Source: Streptomyces sp. f51
GTDB taxonomy: Bacteria > Actinomycetota > Actinomycetes > Streptomycetales > Streptomycetaceae
Reading direction: 5' to 3'
DNA: 64,000 bases
Assembly: GCF_037940415.1 (NCBI RefSeq)
Contig: NZ_CP149798.1
Span: forward strand, 1,116,001 to 1,180,000
Position 1 is the stretch's first letter. Each line of letters starts with the position of its first letter. A program made the position numbers and the translations under genes. Below, piece by piece: positions 8,741-18,485 of this stretch. The notes below the pieces were generated by a model. It ran no database searches, was not told where the DNA came from, and saw nothing but the letters and a program-made list of their open reading frames with translations.

Positions 8741-9288
8741 GGTTCCTCTCTCCTGAGCGCGCCGCCGAGCAGCAGCTCGACGATCATGTGGTGGTAGTCC
8801 TTGGCCGCGACCCGGCCCTCGGTGACGGCCCAGGCCGCCGAGGCCATCAGTCCGTAGAGGGCCTCCGTGAGCCAGGCGGGGCTGAGGTCGATGCGGAACT
8901 CGCCGTCCTCCTGGCCGCGCCGGAACAGTGCCGCCATCCGGGCGTCGAGCCGGGACCAGCCCTCGTGCTGTCCTTCGCCCTCGAAGAGCTGGTTCTCCGT
9001 GTAGAGGAAGGCGAGCAGTCCTGCCGCCCGCTCCAGCTCCGCGACCAGCCGGCGCACGGCCTCCTGGGCGGTGCCCTCGTCGAGCCGGGCCGCGTCCAGC
9101 GCGGCCTCGCACTCCTCGATGCCGAGCGCCTCCAGCGCGCGGACGAGCGCGTCGCGACCTGCGAACTGACGGTGCAGCGTGGCCCGGCTGATCCCGGCGG
9201 CCTTGGCCACCTCGTCCATCGTCGCGGTGGACTTGCGGGTGAGCAGGGCGGCTGCGCTGCGCAGCACGTGATCACGGTCGACAGCCAT
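8737..9288 (-). CDS. TetR-family repressor of the adjacent MFS gene
   Basis: 183 residues. The N-terminal helix-turn-helix spans about residues 24-43 (ATMDEVAKAAGISRATLHRQF), followed by an all-alpha ligand-binding domain. The start at 9288 gives the usual short lead into the HTH; the frame extends to 9339 but would overlap the operator. It lies directly upstream of, and overlaps, the MFS efflux gene. A perfect 12-bp-arm palindrome 16 bases before the start is the obvious autoregulatory operator. Confidence 0.9.
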   Translation of the reverse strand: MAVDRDHVLRSAAALLTRKSTATMDEVAKAAGISRATLHRQFAGRDALVRALEALGIEECEAALDAARLDEGTAQEAVRRLVAELERAAGLLAFLYTENQLFEGEGQHEGWSRLDARMAALFRRGQEDGEFRIDLSPAWLTEALYGLMASAAWAVTEGRVAAKDYHHMIVELLLGGALRREEP

Positions 9289-9303
9289 GAGACAAGCGTA
9301 CCG

Positions 9304-9346
9304 CATGTGAGACATGGATGTCTCACATGGAGCGCGCATGTCTCAC
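9304..9346. promoter_or_regulatory. TetR operator: palindrome plus extra half-site
   Basis: CATGTGAGACAT and ATGTCTCACATG form perfect 12-bp arms around GG (9304-9329). A further half-site ATGTCTCAC lies at 9338-9346, and an inverted partial copy, ATGAGAC, overlaps the tetR start codon. Size, symmetry and position fit autorepression by the downstream TetR protein. Confidence 0.8.
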
Positions 9347-9356
9347 TGCTTACCCT

Positions 9357-9404
9357 TCACGGCCGTGTCATCTCATGGCTGTTTCCTCTCACGGCCGTGT
9401 CATC
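9357..9404. repeat. Two 16-bp direct repeats TCACGGCCGTGTCATC, 32 bp apart
   Basis: Copies at 9357-9372 and 9389-9404 are identical and start 32 bases apart, about three helical turns. They lie between the TetR operator and the 3' end of the aldo/keto reductase gene. A third partial copy, GGCCGTG, follows at 9409-9415. Function unknown. Confidence 0.65.
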
Positions 9405-9430
9405 CCAAGGCCGTGCCACTCGGGAGACGC

Positions 9431-10402
9431 TCAGTGCCAGGGCAGCTGCCCGCGCCGCTCCCAGTACGCGCCCGGTTCCTCCACCAGCGCGGCGAGCCGG
9501 GACAGCTGGTCGTCGTCGAGGTCGACGACCGCCGCGTGCAGGTTCGAGGCGAGCTGGTTGGCGGTGGCCGCCCCCGACAGGACGACACCGGCCCAGGGCT
9601 GCCGCAGGATCAGCGCGAGCGCGACCGCGTCGCAGCCGAGCGAGGTCTCCGTAGCCACGGCGCGCAGCGCCTCGGGCGCGTGCGGCCCGGCGAGCCGGCC
9701 GTTGGCCATGCCCTCCTTGACGATCACCGTCAGCCCGGCGTCGTGCGCCTCGGCCAGCGCGGGGGCGGCGGCGGTCTCCAGGACGTTGTACGTGGACTGG
9801 ACGGTACGGAAGAGCGGCTCGCCGTCGACCGTGACGGCGAGTGCCGCACGGATCGTCTCCGCCTGGGCGGGCCCGCTCGTGGAGAAGCCGACCGACAGAC
9901 CGCCGGCGGCCGCTTCCGCGAGGGCCGCGTGCAGCTCCTTGTCGGTCAGGGCCGGGCTGTCCGGGGTCACCGAGTGGATCTGGTAGAGGTCGAGCCGGTC
10001 GCCGAGCAGTTCCGCCGTCTCGGCGCGCTGCCGCTCGTACAGCGCGAGGCTGTGGTCCTTGACCTCGTGCGCCTCGGCGTCGGTGCGCCAGTCGGCGGTG
10101 TAGACGTAGCCCCACTTGCTGCCGACGACGACGTCGTCGACGTCCGGGCGGCTCCTCAGCCAGTCCGCGAGGAACTCCTCGGACCGGCCGTAGGAGCGGG
10201 CCACGTCGAAGTAGCGCACGCCCTGGGCGCAGGCGGCTTCGAGGAGTTCATGGGTGCGCTCGCGCAGGGCGTCGACACTGCGGTCGGCCGGGAGGTCCTC
10301 CTCGCGCCCCAGGTTGATGTAGCCGGGGCGGCCCACCGCGGCGAGTCCCAGGCCGAGGTGGGCGGTGGGAGTCGTGGCTGAGGCGAGACGTGCGAAGGGC
10401 AT
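9431..10402 (-). CDS. Aldo/keto reductase
   Basis: 323 residues with the AKR (alpha/beta)8 fold signatures: VRYFDVARSYGRSEEFLADWL (catalytic Asp/Tyr region), GSKWGY (Lys) and LYQIHS (His). The NADPH-binding end shows the VILSGA-like segment AGVVLSGAATANQLASNL. The substrate is probably an aldehyde or sugar-type ketone and cannot be fixed. CGGAG lies 6 bases before the ATG. It lies upstream of tetR on the same strand with 142 bases between, so it is likely a separate unit. Confidence 0.9.
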   Translation of the reverse strand: MPFARLASATTPTAHLGLGLAAVGRPGYINLGREEDLPADRSVDALRERTHELLEAACAQGVRYFDVARSYGRSEEFLADWLRSRPDVDDVVVGSKWGYVYTADWRTDAEAHEVKDHSLALYERQRAETAELLGDRLDLYQIHSVTPDSPALTDKELHAALAEAAAGGLSVGFSTSGPAQAETIRAALAVTVDGEPLFRTVQSTYNVLETAAAPALAEAHDAGLTVIVKEGMANGRLAGPHAPEALRAVATETSLGCDAVALALILRQPWAGVVLSGAATANQLASNLHAAVVDLDDDQLSRLAALVEEPGAYWERRGQLPWH

Positions 10403-10489
10403 CGCGGCTCCGTTCGGTCGGCTCCTTTACGGCTCCCGGCCAACGTAACCCGCGACACCCTCCAGCGTGCGGCACCCGCCGCGGCCCGC

Positions 10490-10571
10490 GCACCCGTGTC
10501 CGCCCGGCACCCGTGTCCGCCCCGCGGACGGACCACGGCGCGGACGGACCGGAGTGCGGACGGACCGGAGT
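10490..10571. repeat. Short tandem repeats upstream of the aldo/keto reductase
   Basis: GCACCCGTGTCCGCCC occurs at 10490-10505 and again at 10507-10522. GCGGACGGACCGGAGT occurs twice head to tail at 10540-10555 and 10556-10571. These fill the 195-base gap between argH and the reductase gene. They look like replication-slippage repeats with no obvious function. Confidence 0.6.
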
Positions 10572-10597
10572 GCGGGAGACCGGGGGACGCCGTCGTC

Positions 10598-13355
<2,758 letters not shown>

Positions 13356-13372
13356 GGGATTCTCCTCAACAG

Positions 13373-13412
13373 TGCATTCGCTGACATGCATGAGTATGCA
13401 GCACTCTGCATG
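13373..13412 (-). promoter_or_regulatory. ARG box (ArgR operator) upstream of argG
   Basis: TGCA tetramers start at 13387, 13397 and 13407, exactly one helical turn apart, with another at 13373, in an AT-richer patch 20-55 bases upstream of the argG start. ArgR binds tandem imperfect palindromes of this kind, and the same spacing occurs before argC. Confidence 0.72.
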
Positions 13413-13604
13413 GTTCGTCAATCGCGACCCGCCCCCGGCACGCCCGGCCGGGGAATCCTCACCGAGGACTGAACGCTCGTAATCGTTTCCGCGTATCTCC
13501 CGCTGAACGCAGGCGCCGCGTTCACGCACGGCAGACACACGGACATTGGCCGACCGGCCGAACGCCGGGTGGTCGTCCACCCCCGACCCGAGTGAGGATT
13601 CCGC

Positions 13605-14447
13605 ATGTCCAGGGCTCTTGCGAAGTACAACAAGCGGCGCGTCGTGATGATCGGCGGAGCCTCCGCCGTGGTGCTGTCCGCGGCGGTGATCACCGGCAGC
13701 GCCCTGGCGGGCGAGACGCACAACACCGCGCAGAACGCCACGACGAAGGCCGCCGCGAACACGGTGAACTGCCCGGCCGTCGCCCCGAGCCTGCCCGCGA
13801 TCCCGGCCTCCGCGAAGGCCGAGGTCGACCGGAACCTCGCCCTGCTGAACACCCAGATCGCCGAGGCGAACAAGCGACTGGTCGACACCGTCGGACAGGG
13901 CGGGCCCAACTTCGTCCAGAACGCGATCCTCGGCCCCCTGAAGGACAAGCGGGTCGCCACCGTCAACCGGATCGCGACGGCCATCGGGCGCACCGCCGCC
14001 AAGCCGCAGGGGCTGGACGCGCTCGCCCCCTGCACGCTCAACGGCGCGGGCGGCGCGGCCGCCGGCGGCACGGGTGCCGCCTCCGCCGCGCCGAGCGCGC
14101 CGGCCACCGCGCAGGCGGGCGGAGCCGCCTCCGGATCGGGTGCGGCCACCGCAGCGGGCACCATCACCTGCCCGGACGTCGCCTCGCAGCTGCCCGCCGT
14201 CCCGGCCTCCGCGAAGGCCGAGGTCGACCGGAACCTCGCCCTGCTGAACACCCAGATCGCCGAGGCGAACAAGCGACTGGTCGACACCGTCGGACAGGGC
14301 GGCCCCAACTTCGTCCAGAACGCGATCCTCGGCCCCCTCAAGGACAAGCGGGTCTCCACCATCGACCGCATCGCCATCTCCATCGGCCGCACCGCCGCCA
14401 AGCCCACCGGCCTGGACACCCTGGCCGCCTGCACGCTCACCAAGTGA
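13605..14447 (+). CDS. Secreted protein of two near-identical repeat units, function unknown
   Basis: 280 residues. A basic start and hydrophobic segment (about 11-35) give a signal peptide. The mature protein has two copies of a roughly 90-residue unit joined by a 45-residue Ala/Gly linker. Each unit begins with a Cys (NCPAV or TCPDV) and ends with one (PCTL or ACTL), suggesting one disulfide per unit. The central helix-rich segment ([18 protein letters not shown] onward) is identical over about 50 residues, and the DNA copies differ at only two silent positions. I recognise no family. Both Cys pairs and the exported N-terminus suggest a structural or binding role outside the cell. Confidence 0.85.
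   Translation: MSRALAKYNKRRVVMIGGASAVVLSAAVITGSALAGETHNTAQNATTKAAANTVNCPAVAPSLPAIPASAKAEVDRNLALLNTQIAEANKRLVDTVGQGGPNFVQNAILGPLKDKRVATVNRIATAIGRTAAKPQGLDALAPCTLNGAGGAAAGGTGAASAAPSAPATAQAGGAASGSGAATAAGTITCPDVASQLPAVPASAKAEVDRNLALLNTQIAEANKRLVDTVGQGGPNFVQNAILGPLKDKRVSTIDRIAISIGRTAAKPTGLDTLAACTLTK
13801..14354 (+). repeat. 155-bp direct duplication within a secreted-protein gene (399-bp period)
   Basis: Copies at 13801-13955 and 14200-14354 differ only at G/C third positions of one Gly-Pro stretch and one Leu codon, both silent. The 399-base offset keeps the frame (133 codons). The flanking parts of the two units are clearly diverged. Confidence 0.9.
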
Positions 14448-14461
14448 CCTGACGGCGAAGC

Positions 14462-14535
14462 GCCCGCCCCGTCAACGCCGGCCGGGGCGGGCCACGGGTT
14501 CCGGCGGTGTCCCTGAACGGCGCCGCCGGAACCCG
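14462..14535 (+). terminator. Two consecutive hairpins after the secreted-repeat gene
   Basis: A 10-bp stem (14462-14471 with 14483-14492) and a 13-bp stem (14495-14507 with 14523-14535) follow the stop codon by 15 bases. GC-rich stems without a T-tract are normal for Streptomyces terminators. Confidence 0.7.
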
Positions 14536-14543
14536 CAATCCCT

Positions 14544-14572
14544 TAGACAGACGAAGGACTTTCCCCGATAAT
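14544..14572 (+). promoter_or_regulatory. Leaderless promoter of the PNPOx-like gene
   Basis: TAGACA (14544-14549) and GATAAT (14567-14572) are each one base from the sigma-70-type consensus and are 17 bases apart. The ATG begins 8 bases after the -10, where transcription should start, and there is no ribosome site. This is the classic arrangement for a leaderless message. Confidence 0.72.
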
Positions 14573-14580
14573 CGTTAGAC

Positions 14581-15168
14581 ATGGGAAAGACCTATGAGCG
14601 CATCGACGGCCGCCTCCGCACCTTCATCGAGGCGCAGCCCCTGTTCTTCACCGCGACCGCACCGCTGTCCGGGGACGGCACGGTCAACCTCTCACCCAAA
14701 GGGCTCACGGGTTCGTTCGCCGTTCTCGACGAACTGACCGTGGCCTATCTGGACTTCGCCGGGAGCACCGCGGAGACGATCGCCCATCTCCGCGAGAACG
14801 GCCGGATCACCCTGATGTGGTGCGCCTTCCAGGGCCCGCCCAACATCGTCCGGGTGCACGGCCGCGGCGAGCCCGTCTTCCGCGACGACCCGCGCTTCAA
14901 GGAGCTCCTCACCCACTTCGGCGACATCGACCCGGCCCTGCACGGGCTGCGCGCGATCATCGTCGTGACCGCCGAACTCGTCCGCGACAGCTGCGGCTAC
15001 GCGGTGCCCTTCATGTCCTACGAGGAGGATCGCGACCTGCACGGCAAGCGGTTCGCGCGCGAGGACGACGCCTCACTGAGCGCGTACTTCACCAAGAAGG
15101 AGCACATCGCGACCAGCCTGGACGGACTTCCCGGGCTGCCGCTGCCATTGCCCCCCAGTACGGTCTGA
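14581..15168 (+). CDS. Pyridoxamine 5'-phosphate oxidase-like FMN-binding protein
   Basis: 195 residues with the split-barrel flavoprotein pattern: LFFTATAPLSGDGTVNLSPKG, then TVAYLDFAGS and IVRVHGRGEPV. Proteins of this type bind FMN or F420 and act as oxidoreductases on unknown small molecules; they are not true PdxH. It is three bases upstream of the next gene's ATG, so the two are likely cotranscribed. The promoter predicts a leaderless start at 14581. Confidence 0.82.
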   Translation: MGKTYERIDGRLRTFIEAQPLFFTATAPLSGDGTVNLSPKGLTGSFAVLDELTVAYLDFAGSTAETIAHLRENGRITLMWCAFQGPPNIVRVHGRGEPVFRDDPRFKELLTHFGDIDPALHGLRAIIVVTAELVRDSCGYAVPFMSYEEDRDLHGKRFAREDDASLSAYFTKKEHIATSLDGLPGLPLPLPPSTV

Positions 15169-15171
15169 GCC

Positions 15172-15870
15172 ATGCGCCTCGGAGCCGCCGTCCTCGCGTC
15201 CGCGTCCCTGTTCGCCCTGGCCCCGAGCGGGCCGCCGCCGGTCGCCGTCCTGCCCGCGCGGCTGGCCGACACCGGCGGCGGGTCCCAGCTCGTCACCGCC
15301 GAGGCGCCGCGCGCGGACGCGACCTCGGGGACCCTGTCCTGGTGGGACCTGCGGGGCGGACGCTGGGTGCGGGCCGGCTCCGCGCCCGCGCGGTTCGGGG
15401 CGCGCGGACTCGTCGAGGGCGGGGCCCGGCGCCAGGGCACGAACACGACACCCACCGGGCTGTACGAACTGCCGTACGCGTTCGGGATCCGGGCGGCACC
15501 GGAGAGGACCGCGATGCCCTACCGCCGGGTGCACCAGGACTCCTGGTGGTGCCAGGACAACGCCTCCCGGTCGTACAACCGGTGGACCGAGCCGCGCCCG
15601 GCGGACTGCCGGGCCGCGGAGTCCGAGCACCTGATCGGCTACGCCGGGCAGTACGCGTACGCCCTCGTCGTCGGCTTCAACTACGAGCGGCCGGTGCGGG
15701 GGCGCGGCGCGGGGATCTTCCTTCACGTCGACGGGAGCGGGCCCACGGCCGGGTGCGTGTCCGTGCCCGAGGACGCGATGCGGAGGATCCTCGCGTGGGC
15801 CGATCCGGCGCGCGGACCGCACATCGTCATCGGCACGACGGGCGGGGAGACGGCCCTCACCCGGTACTGA
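15172..15870 (+). CDS. Secreted L,D-transpeptidase-like (YkuD-fold) protein
   Basis: 232 residues with an N-terminal signal peptide (about 1-25). Near the C-terminus HVDGSGPTAGCVSV provides the His and Cys of the YkuD catalytic motif, preceded by the strand GAGIFL. Such enzymes cross-link or trim peptidoglycan peptides. Its body is typical of an actinobacterial subgroup of about 230 residues without LysM or Ig-like domains. It overlaps no neighbour but ends only 13 bases before the convergent histidine kinase gene. Confidence 0.8.
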   Translation: MRLGAAVLASASLFALAPSGPPPVAVLPARLADTGGGSQLVTAEAPRADATSGTLSWWDLRGGRWVRAGSAPARFGARGLVEGGARRQGTNTTPTGLYELPYAFGIRAAPERTAMPYRRVHQDSWWCQDNASRSYNRWTEPRPADCRAAESEHLIGYAGQYAYALVVGFNYERPVRGRGAGIFLHVDGSGPTAGCVSVPEDAMRRILAWADPARGPHIVIGTTGGETALTRY

Positions 15871-15883
15871 CGGGTGATCCCGG

Positions 15884-17401
15884 TCAGGCCGCGGGGAGCC
15901 TGACCGTGAAGACCGTCGCTCCCGGACGGCTCTCCAGGGTGACCGTGCCGTCGTGGGCCTCGACCACGGCCGCCACGATCGACAGGCCGAGCCCCGCCCC
16001 GCTGCCGGAGCCGTCGGCGCGGCGCCGGTCGGCCCGGGTGAAGCGCTCGAAGACACCGGGCCTGACGTCCTCGGGGATCCCTGGTCCGTCGTCGCGGACC
16101 GTCAGCACGGCCTCCTTCCCCGACTGCTCCAGGGACACCGTCACCCGGGTGCCCACCGGCGTGTGGACCCGGGCGTTGGCCAGCAGGTTGGCCGACACCT
16201 GCTGGAGCCGGTGGGCGTCGCCCGTCACCGTCACCGGCTCCTCCGCCAGTTCCAGGACCCAGCGGTGGCCGGGGCCCGCCGCACGGGCGTCGGTGACGGC
16301 GTCGAGGACGAGGAGGGTGAGGTCGACGGGAAGGCGCTCCAGCGGACGGCCGGCGTCGAGGCGGGCGAGCAGGAGCAGGTCGTCGACCATCTCGCCCATG
16401 CGCGCCGACTCGGCGGCGATCCGTTCCAGGGCGCGCGTCACCTTCGGGGGCACCGGGCCGGGGTGCAGCAGCGCGAGCTCGGCGTGGCCGCGGACGGAGG
16501 CGACCGGGGTGCGCAGCTCGTGGCTGGCGTCGGCGGCGAAGGTGCGCAGCCGCTCCTCGCTCGCGTGCCGCTTGGTGAGCGCGTCCTCGACATGGCCGAG
16601 CATGCGGTTGAAGGCGGCGGCGACCCGGCCCACCTCGCTGCGCGGGTCCGACTCGGGCGCCCGTGGAGGCAGTGCCACCTCGCCGCTGGCGAGTGGGAGT
16701 TCGCTGACCCGGGTGGCGGTCGCGGCGACCCGGTTCAGCGGCCGGAGCGAGAAGCGGACCCACAGGGCGCCGGCGACCCCTGCGACCACGAGGGCCACGC
16801 CGAAGACCAGGGAGGCGACGAGTTCCAGCCGGTGGACGGCCGCGTCGACCGGTTCGGTCGGCAGTCCGGTGATCAGGACGTCGCCGTCCTTGCCGGGCGC
16901 CGCCAGGACGCGGTAGTCGCCCAGACCCGACAGACAGACGGTGTGGGCGTGGCCGTCCGCCGGGACCGCGGCCAGGACGCTCTCGTCGCGGGCGGTCGGC
17001 TCCACGTTCCGGACTGCGGTGCCGGAGCCCGGCGGCACGACGGCGGCGTTGGTGACCTCGCCGCCGACCAGCCGTGCCCCGAAGGTGCCGGTGCTCTGGC
17101 GCCGGGTGTCGCCGTGCTCGTCGCCGTCGTGGTCGGACGGTTTGGTCGTGCTGTGCTCCAGGCTCGCGGGGAACCGGGGTCCGGCCTCCTGGAGCTGCTG
17201 GTCGAGGCGGCCGGTCAGGAAGCCGTCCAGTTCGTAGACAGCGGCCAGGCCGACGGCCGCGCAGCTGACGGTGAGGAGGACCAGGAGTCCGGCGGTGAGG
17301 CGGGCCCGCATCGTGCGGGGGCGCGGCAGCGCGCGCAGGACCGCCGACGGCCGCTTCCACCGGCGTCCGGATCCGGCCGTCCTCGGCGTGCCCGGCTTCA
17401 C
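15884..17401 (-). CDS. Two-component sensor histidine kinase with His/Asp-rich sensor loop
   Basis: 505 residues. The first membrane segment (about 31-55) is followed by an extracytoplasmic sensor of roughly 140 residues, a second segment, HAMP and HisKA with DASHELRTPVAS (phospho-His). HATPase boxes follow: NLLANARVH (N), DDGPGIPE (G1) and GSGAGLGLS (G2). The sensor carries DHDGDEHGD at about residues 90-98, a plausible metal-binding loop, and a later HAH. The GTG start overlaps the regulator's stop (GTGA). The pair faces the ferric-reductase-like/FMN cluster, so it probably senses metal or redox stress and controls that cluster. Confidence 0.9.
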   Translation of the reverse strand: MKPGTPRTAGSGRRWKRPSAVLRALPRPRTMRARLTAGLLVLLTVSCAAVGLAAVYELDGFLTGRLDQQLQEAGPRFPASLEHSTTKPSDHDGDEHGDTRRQSTGTFGARLVGGEVTNAAVVPPGSGTAVRNVEPTARDESVLAAVPADGHAHTVCLSGLGDYRVLAAPGKDGDVLITGLPTEPVDAAVHRLELVASLVFGVALVVAGVAGALWVRFSLRPLNRVAATATRVSELPLASGEVALPPRAPESDPRSEVGRVAAAFNRMLGHVEDALTKRHASEERLRTFAADASHELRTPVASVRGHAELALLHPGPVPPKVTRALERIAAESARMGEMVDDLLLLARLDAGRPLERLPVDLTLLVLDAVTDARAAGPGHRWVLELAEEPVTVTGDAHRLQQVSANLLANARVHTPVGTRVTVSLEQSGKEAVLTVRDDGPGIPEDVRPGVFERFTRADRRRADGSGSGAGLGLSIVAAVVEAHDGTVTLESRPGATVFTVRLPAA

Positions 17402-18261
17402 CGGCCCGCCGCCGGCTTGATGACGTACCCGGCGCCCCGGACCGTGTGGATCATCGGATCCCGGCCCGCGTCGACCTTCTTGCGCAGATACGAGATGTAG
17501 AGCTCCACGACATGGGCCTGGCCTCCGAAGTCGTAGGACCAGACGCGGTCGAGGATCTGTGCCTTGCTGAGCACCCGGCGCGGATTGCGCATCAGGAAGC
17601 GCAGCAGCTCGAACTCGGTCGGCGACAGCTCGATCAGGTCGCCGCCCCGGGTCACCTCCCGGGCCTCCTCGTCCATCGCCAGGTCCCCGACGACGAGCCG
17701 CGGGCCCTCGTCCACGCGGCGGGCCATGCCGGCGCGGCGGAGCAGTCCGCGCAGCCGGGCGACGACCTCCTCCAGGCTGAACGGCTTGGTGACGTAGTCG
17801 TCGCCGCCCGCGGTGATGCCGGCGATACGGTCCTCCACCGCGTCCCGGGCGGTGAGGAACAGGACGCAGACGCCCGGCAGCACGGTGTGCAGGTCGCGCA
17901 GCACGGCGAAGCCGTCGGTGTCGGGGAGCATCACGTCCAGGACGACGGCGTCGGGCAGCAGCTCGCGCGCCCCCGCGGCGGCCGAGACGCCGTCGCAGGC
18001 GGTACGGACCTCCCAGCCCTCGTAGCGCAGCGCGCCGGAGAGGACCTCGGCCAGATCCGGGTCGTCGTCGACGACGAGGACCCGCACGGGCGTGCCGTCG
18101 GGCCGGGTGAGCGTCGGCGCCCTGCCTGCCCCGCGCGAGCGGACGGCGCCGTTCCCGGGGGCGTCGGTGGCGGGGGGCTCCGGGGCGGCGGGGTCCGGGG
18201 TGCCGTCCGCGCCCGCGGGTCGGGCCGGCGTGACCTCGGGGTCTGGGGTGGGAGTGTTCAT
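17398..18261 (-). CDS. OmpR-family response regulator
   Basis: 287 residues. A 60-residue Pro/Ala-rich leader precedes the receiver domain with VLVVDDD, the phospho-acceptor in VVLDVMLPDTDGF, and the KPF switch. The C-terminal winged helix ends in VELYISYLRKKVD and VRGAGYVI, typical of OmpR/PhoB. The ATG at 18261 has GGAAG 5 bases upstream; a start at 18276 is possible. It is cotranscribed with the kinase and divergent from the redox cluster. The intergenic region holds three direct repeats with 11-base period, the kind of site OmpR dimers bind. Confidence 0.93.
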   Translation of the reverse strand: MNTPTPDPEVTPARPAGADGTPDPAAPEPPATDAPGNGAVRSRGAGRAPTLTRPDGTPVRVLVVDDDPDLAEVLSGALRYEGWEVRTACDGVSAAAGARELLPDAVVLDVMLPDTDGFAVLRDLHTVLPGVCVLFLTARDAVEDRIAGITAGGDDYVTKPFSLEEVVARLRGLLRRAGMARRVDEGPRLVVGDLAMDEEAREVTRGGDLIELSPTEFELLRFLMRNPRRVLSKAQILDRVWSYDFGGQAHVVELYISYLRKKVDAGRDPMIHTVRGAGYVIKPAAGR

Positions 18262-18310
18262 GTCGTCTTCCAGCATCGCTCCTGACGGGGGCCGCTCCCC
18301 GCCTCACGGC

Positions 18311-18329
18311 CTCTGAGTTTCCTCTGAGT
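18311..18329. promoter_or_regulatory. OmpR-type direct repeat, site 1
   Basis: CTCTGAGT at 18311-18318 and again at 18322-18329, an exact 11-base period, 50 bases upstream of the regulator start. Confidence 0.68.
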
Positions 18330-18382
18330 CCCCTCTCCCCCGAGAATCCCGCTCCCCGCGTCTCCCCCGGTCTCCCGCGACG

Positions 18383-18401
18383 CTCTCAGTTCGCTGTGAG
18401 T
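18383..18401. promoter_or_regulatory. OmpR-type direct repeat, site 2
   Basis: CTCTCAGT at 18383-18390 and CTGTGAGT at 18394-18401, again an 11-base period, in the middle of the divergent region. Confidence 0.66.
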
Positions 18402-18417
18402 CCGCCCGGAACGGGCT

Positions 18418-18441
18418 CGTTCAGAGCGTCCTCAGAGGTTC
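18418..18441. promoter_or_regulatory. OmpR-type direct repeat, site 3 (inverted orientation)
   Basis: TCAGAG at 18421-18426 and 18432-18437. Read on the minus strand this is CTCTGAGG-N3-CTCTGAAC, the same motif as site 1 in the opposite orientation. It ends about 45 bases before the first reductase gene. Confidence 0.66.
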
Positions 18442-18485
18442 ACGACGCAGAGTTTCCCTCCGGACGCAGGAAGAAGGACGGACAG

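Noticed and set aside
13418-14443. Minus-strand frame opposite the secreted-repeat gene
   Set aside because: Its repeats simply mirror the duplication; the plus strand has a signal peptide and Streptomyces codon pattern.
18262-18307. Upstream extension of the histidine kinase frame into an 807-residue fusion
   Set aside because: The upstream part is an out-of-frame reading of the response regulator gene; the kinase begins at the GTG at 17401 overlapping the regulator stop.
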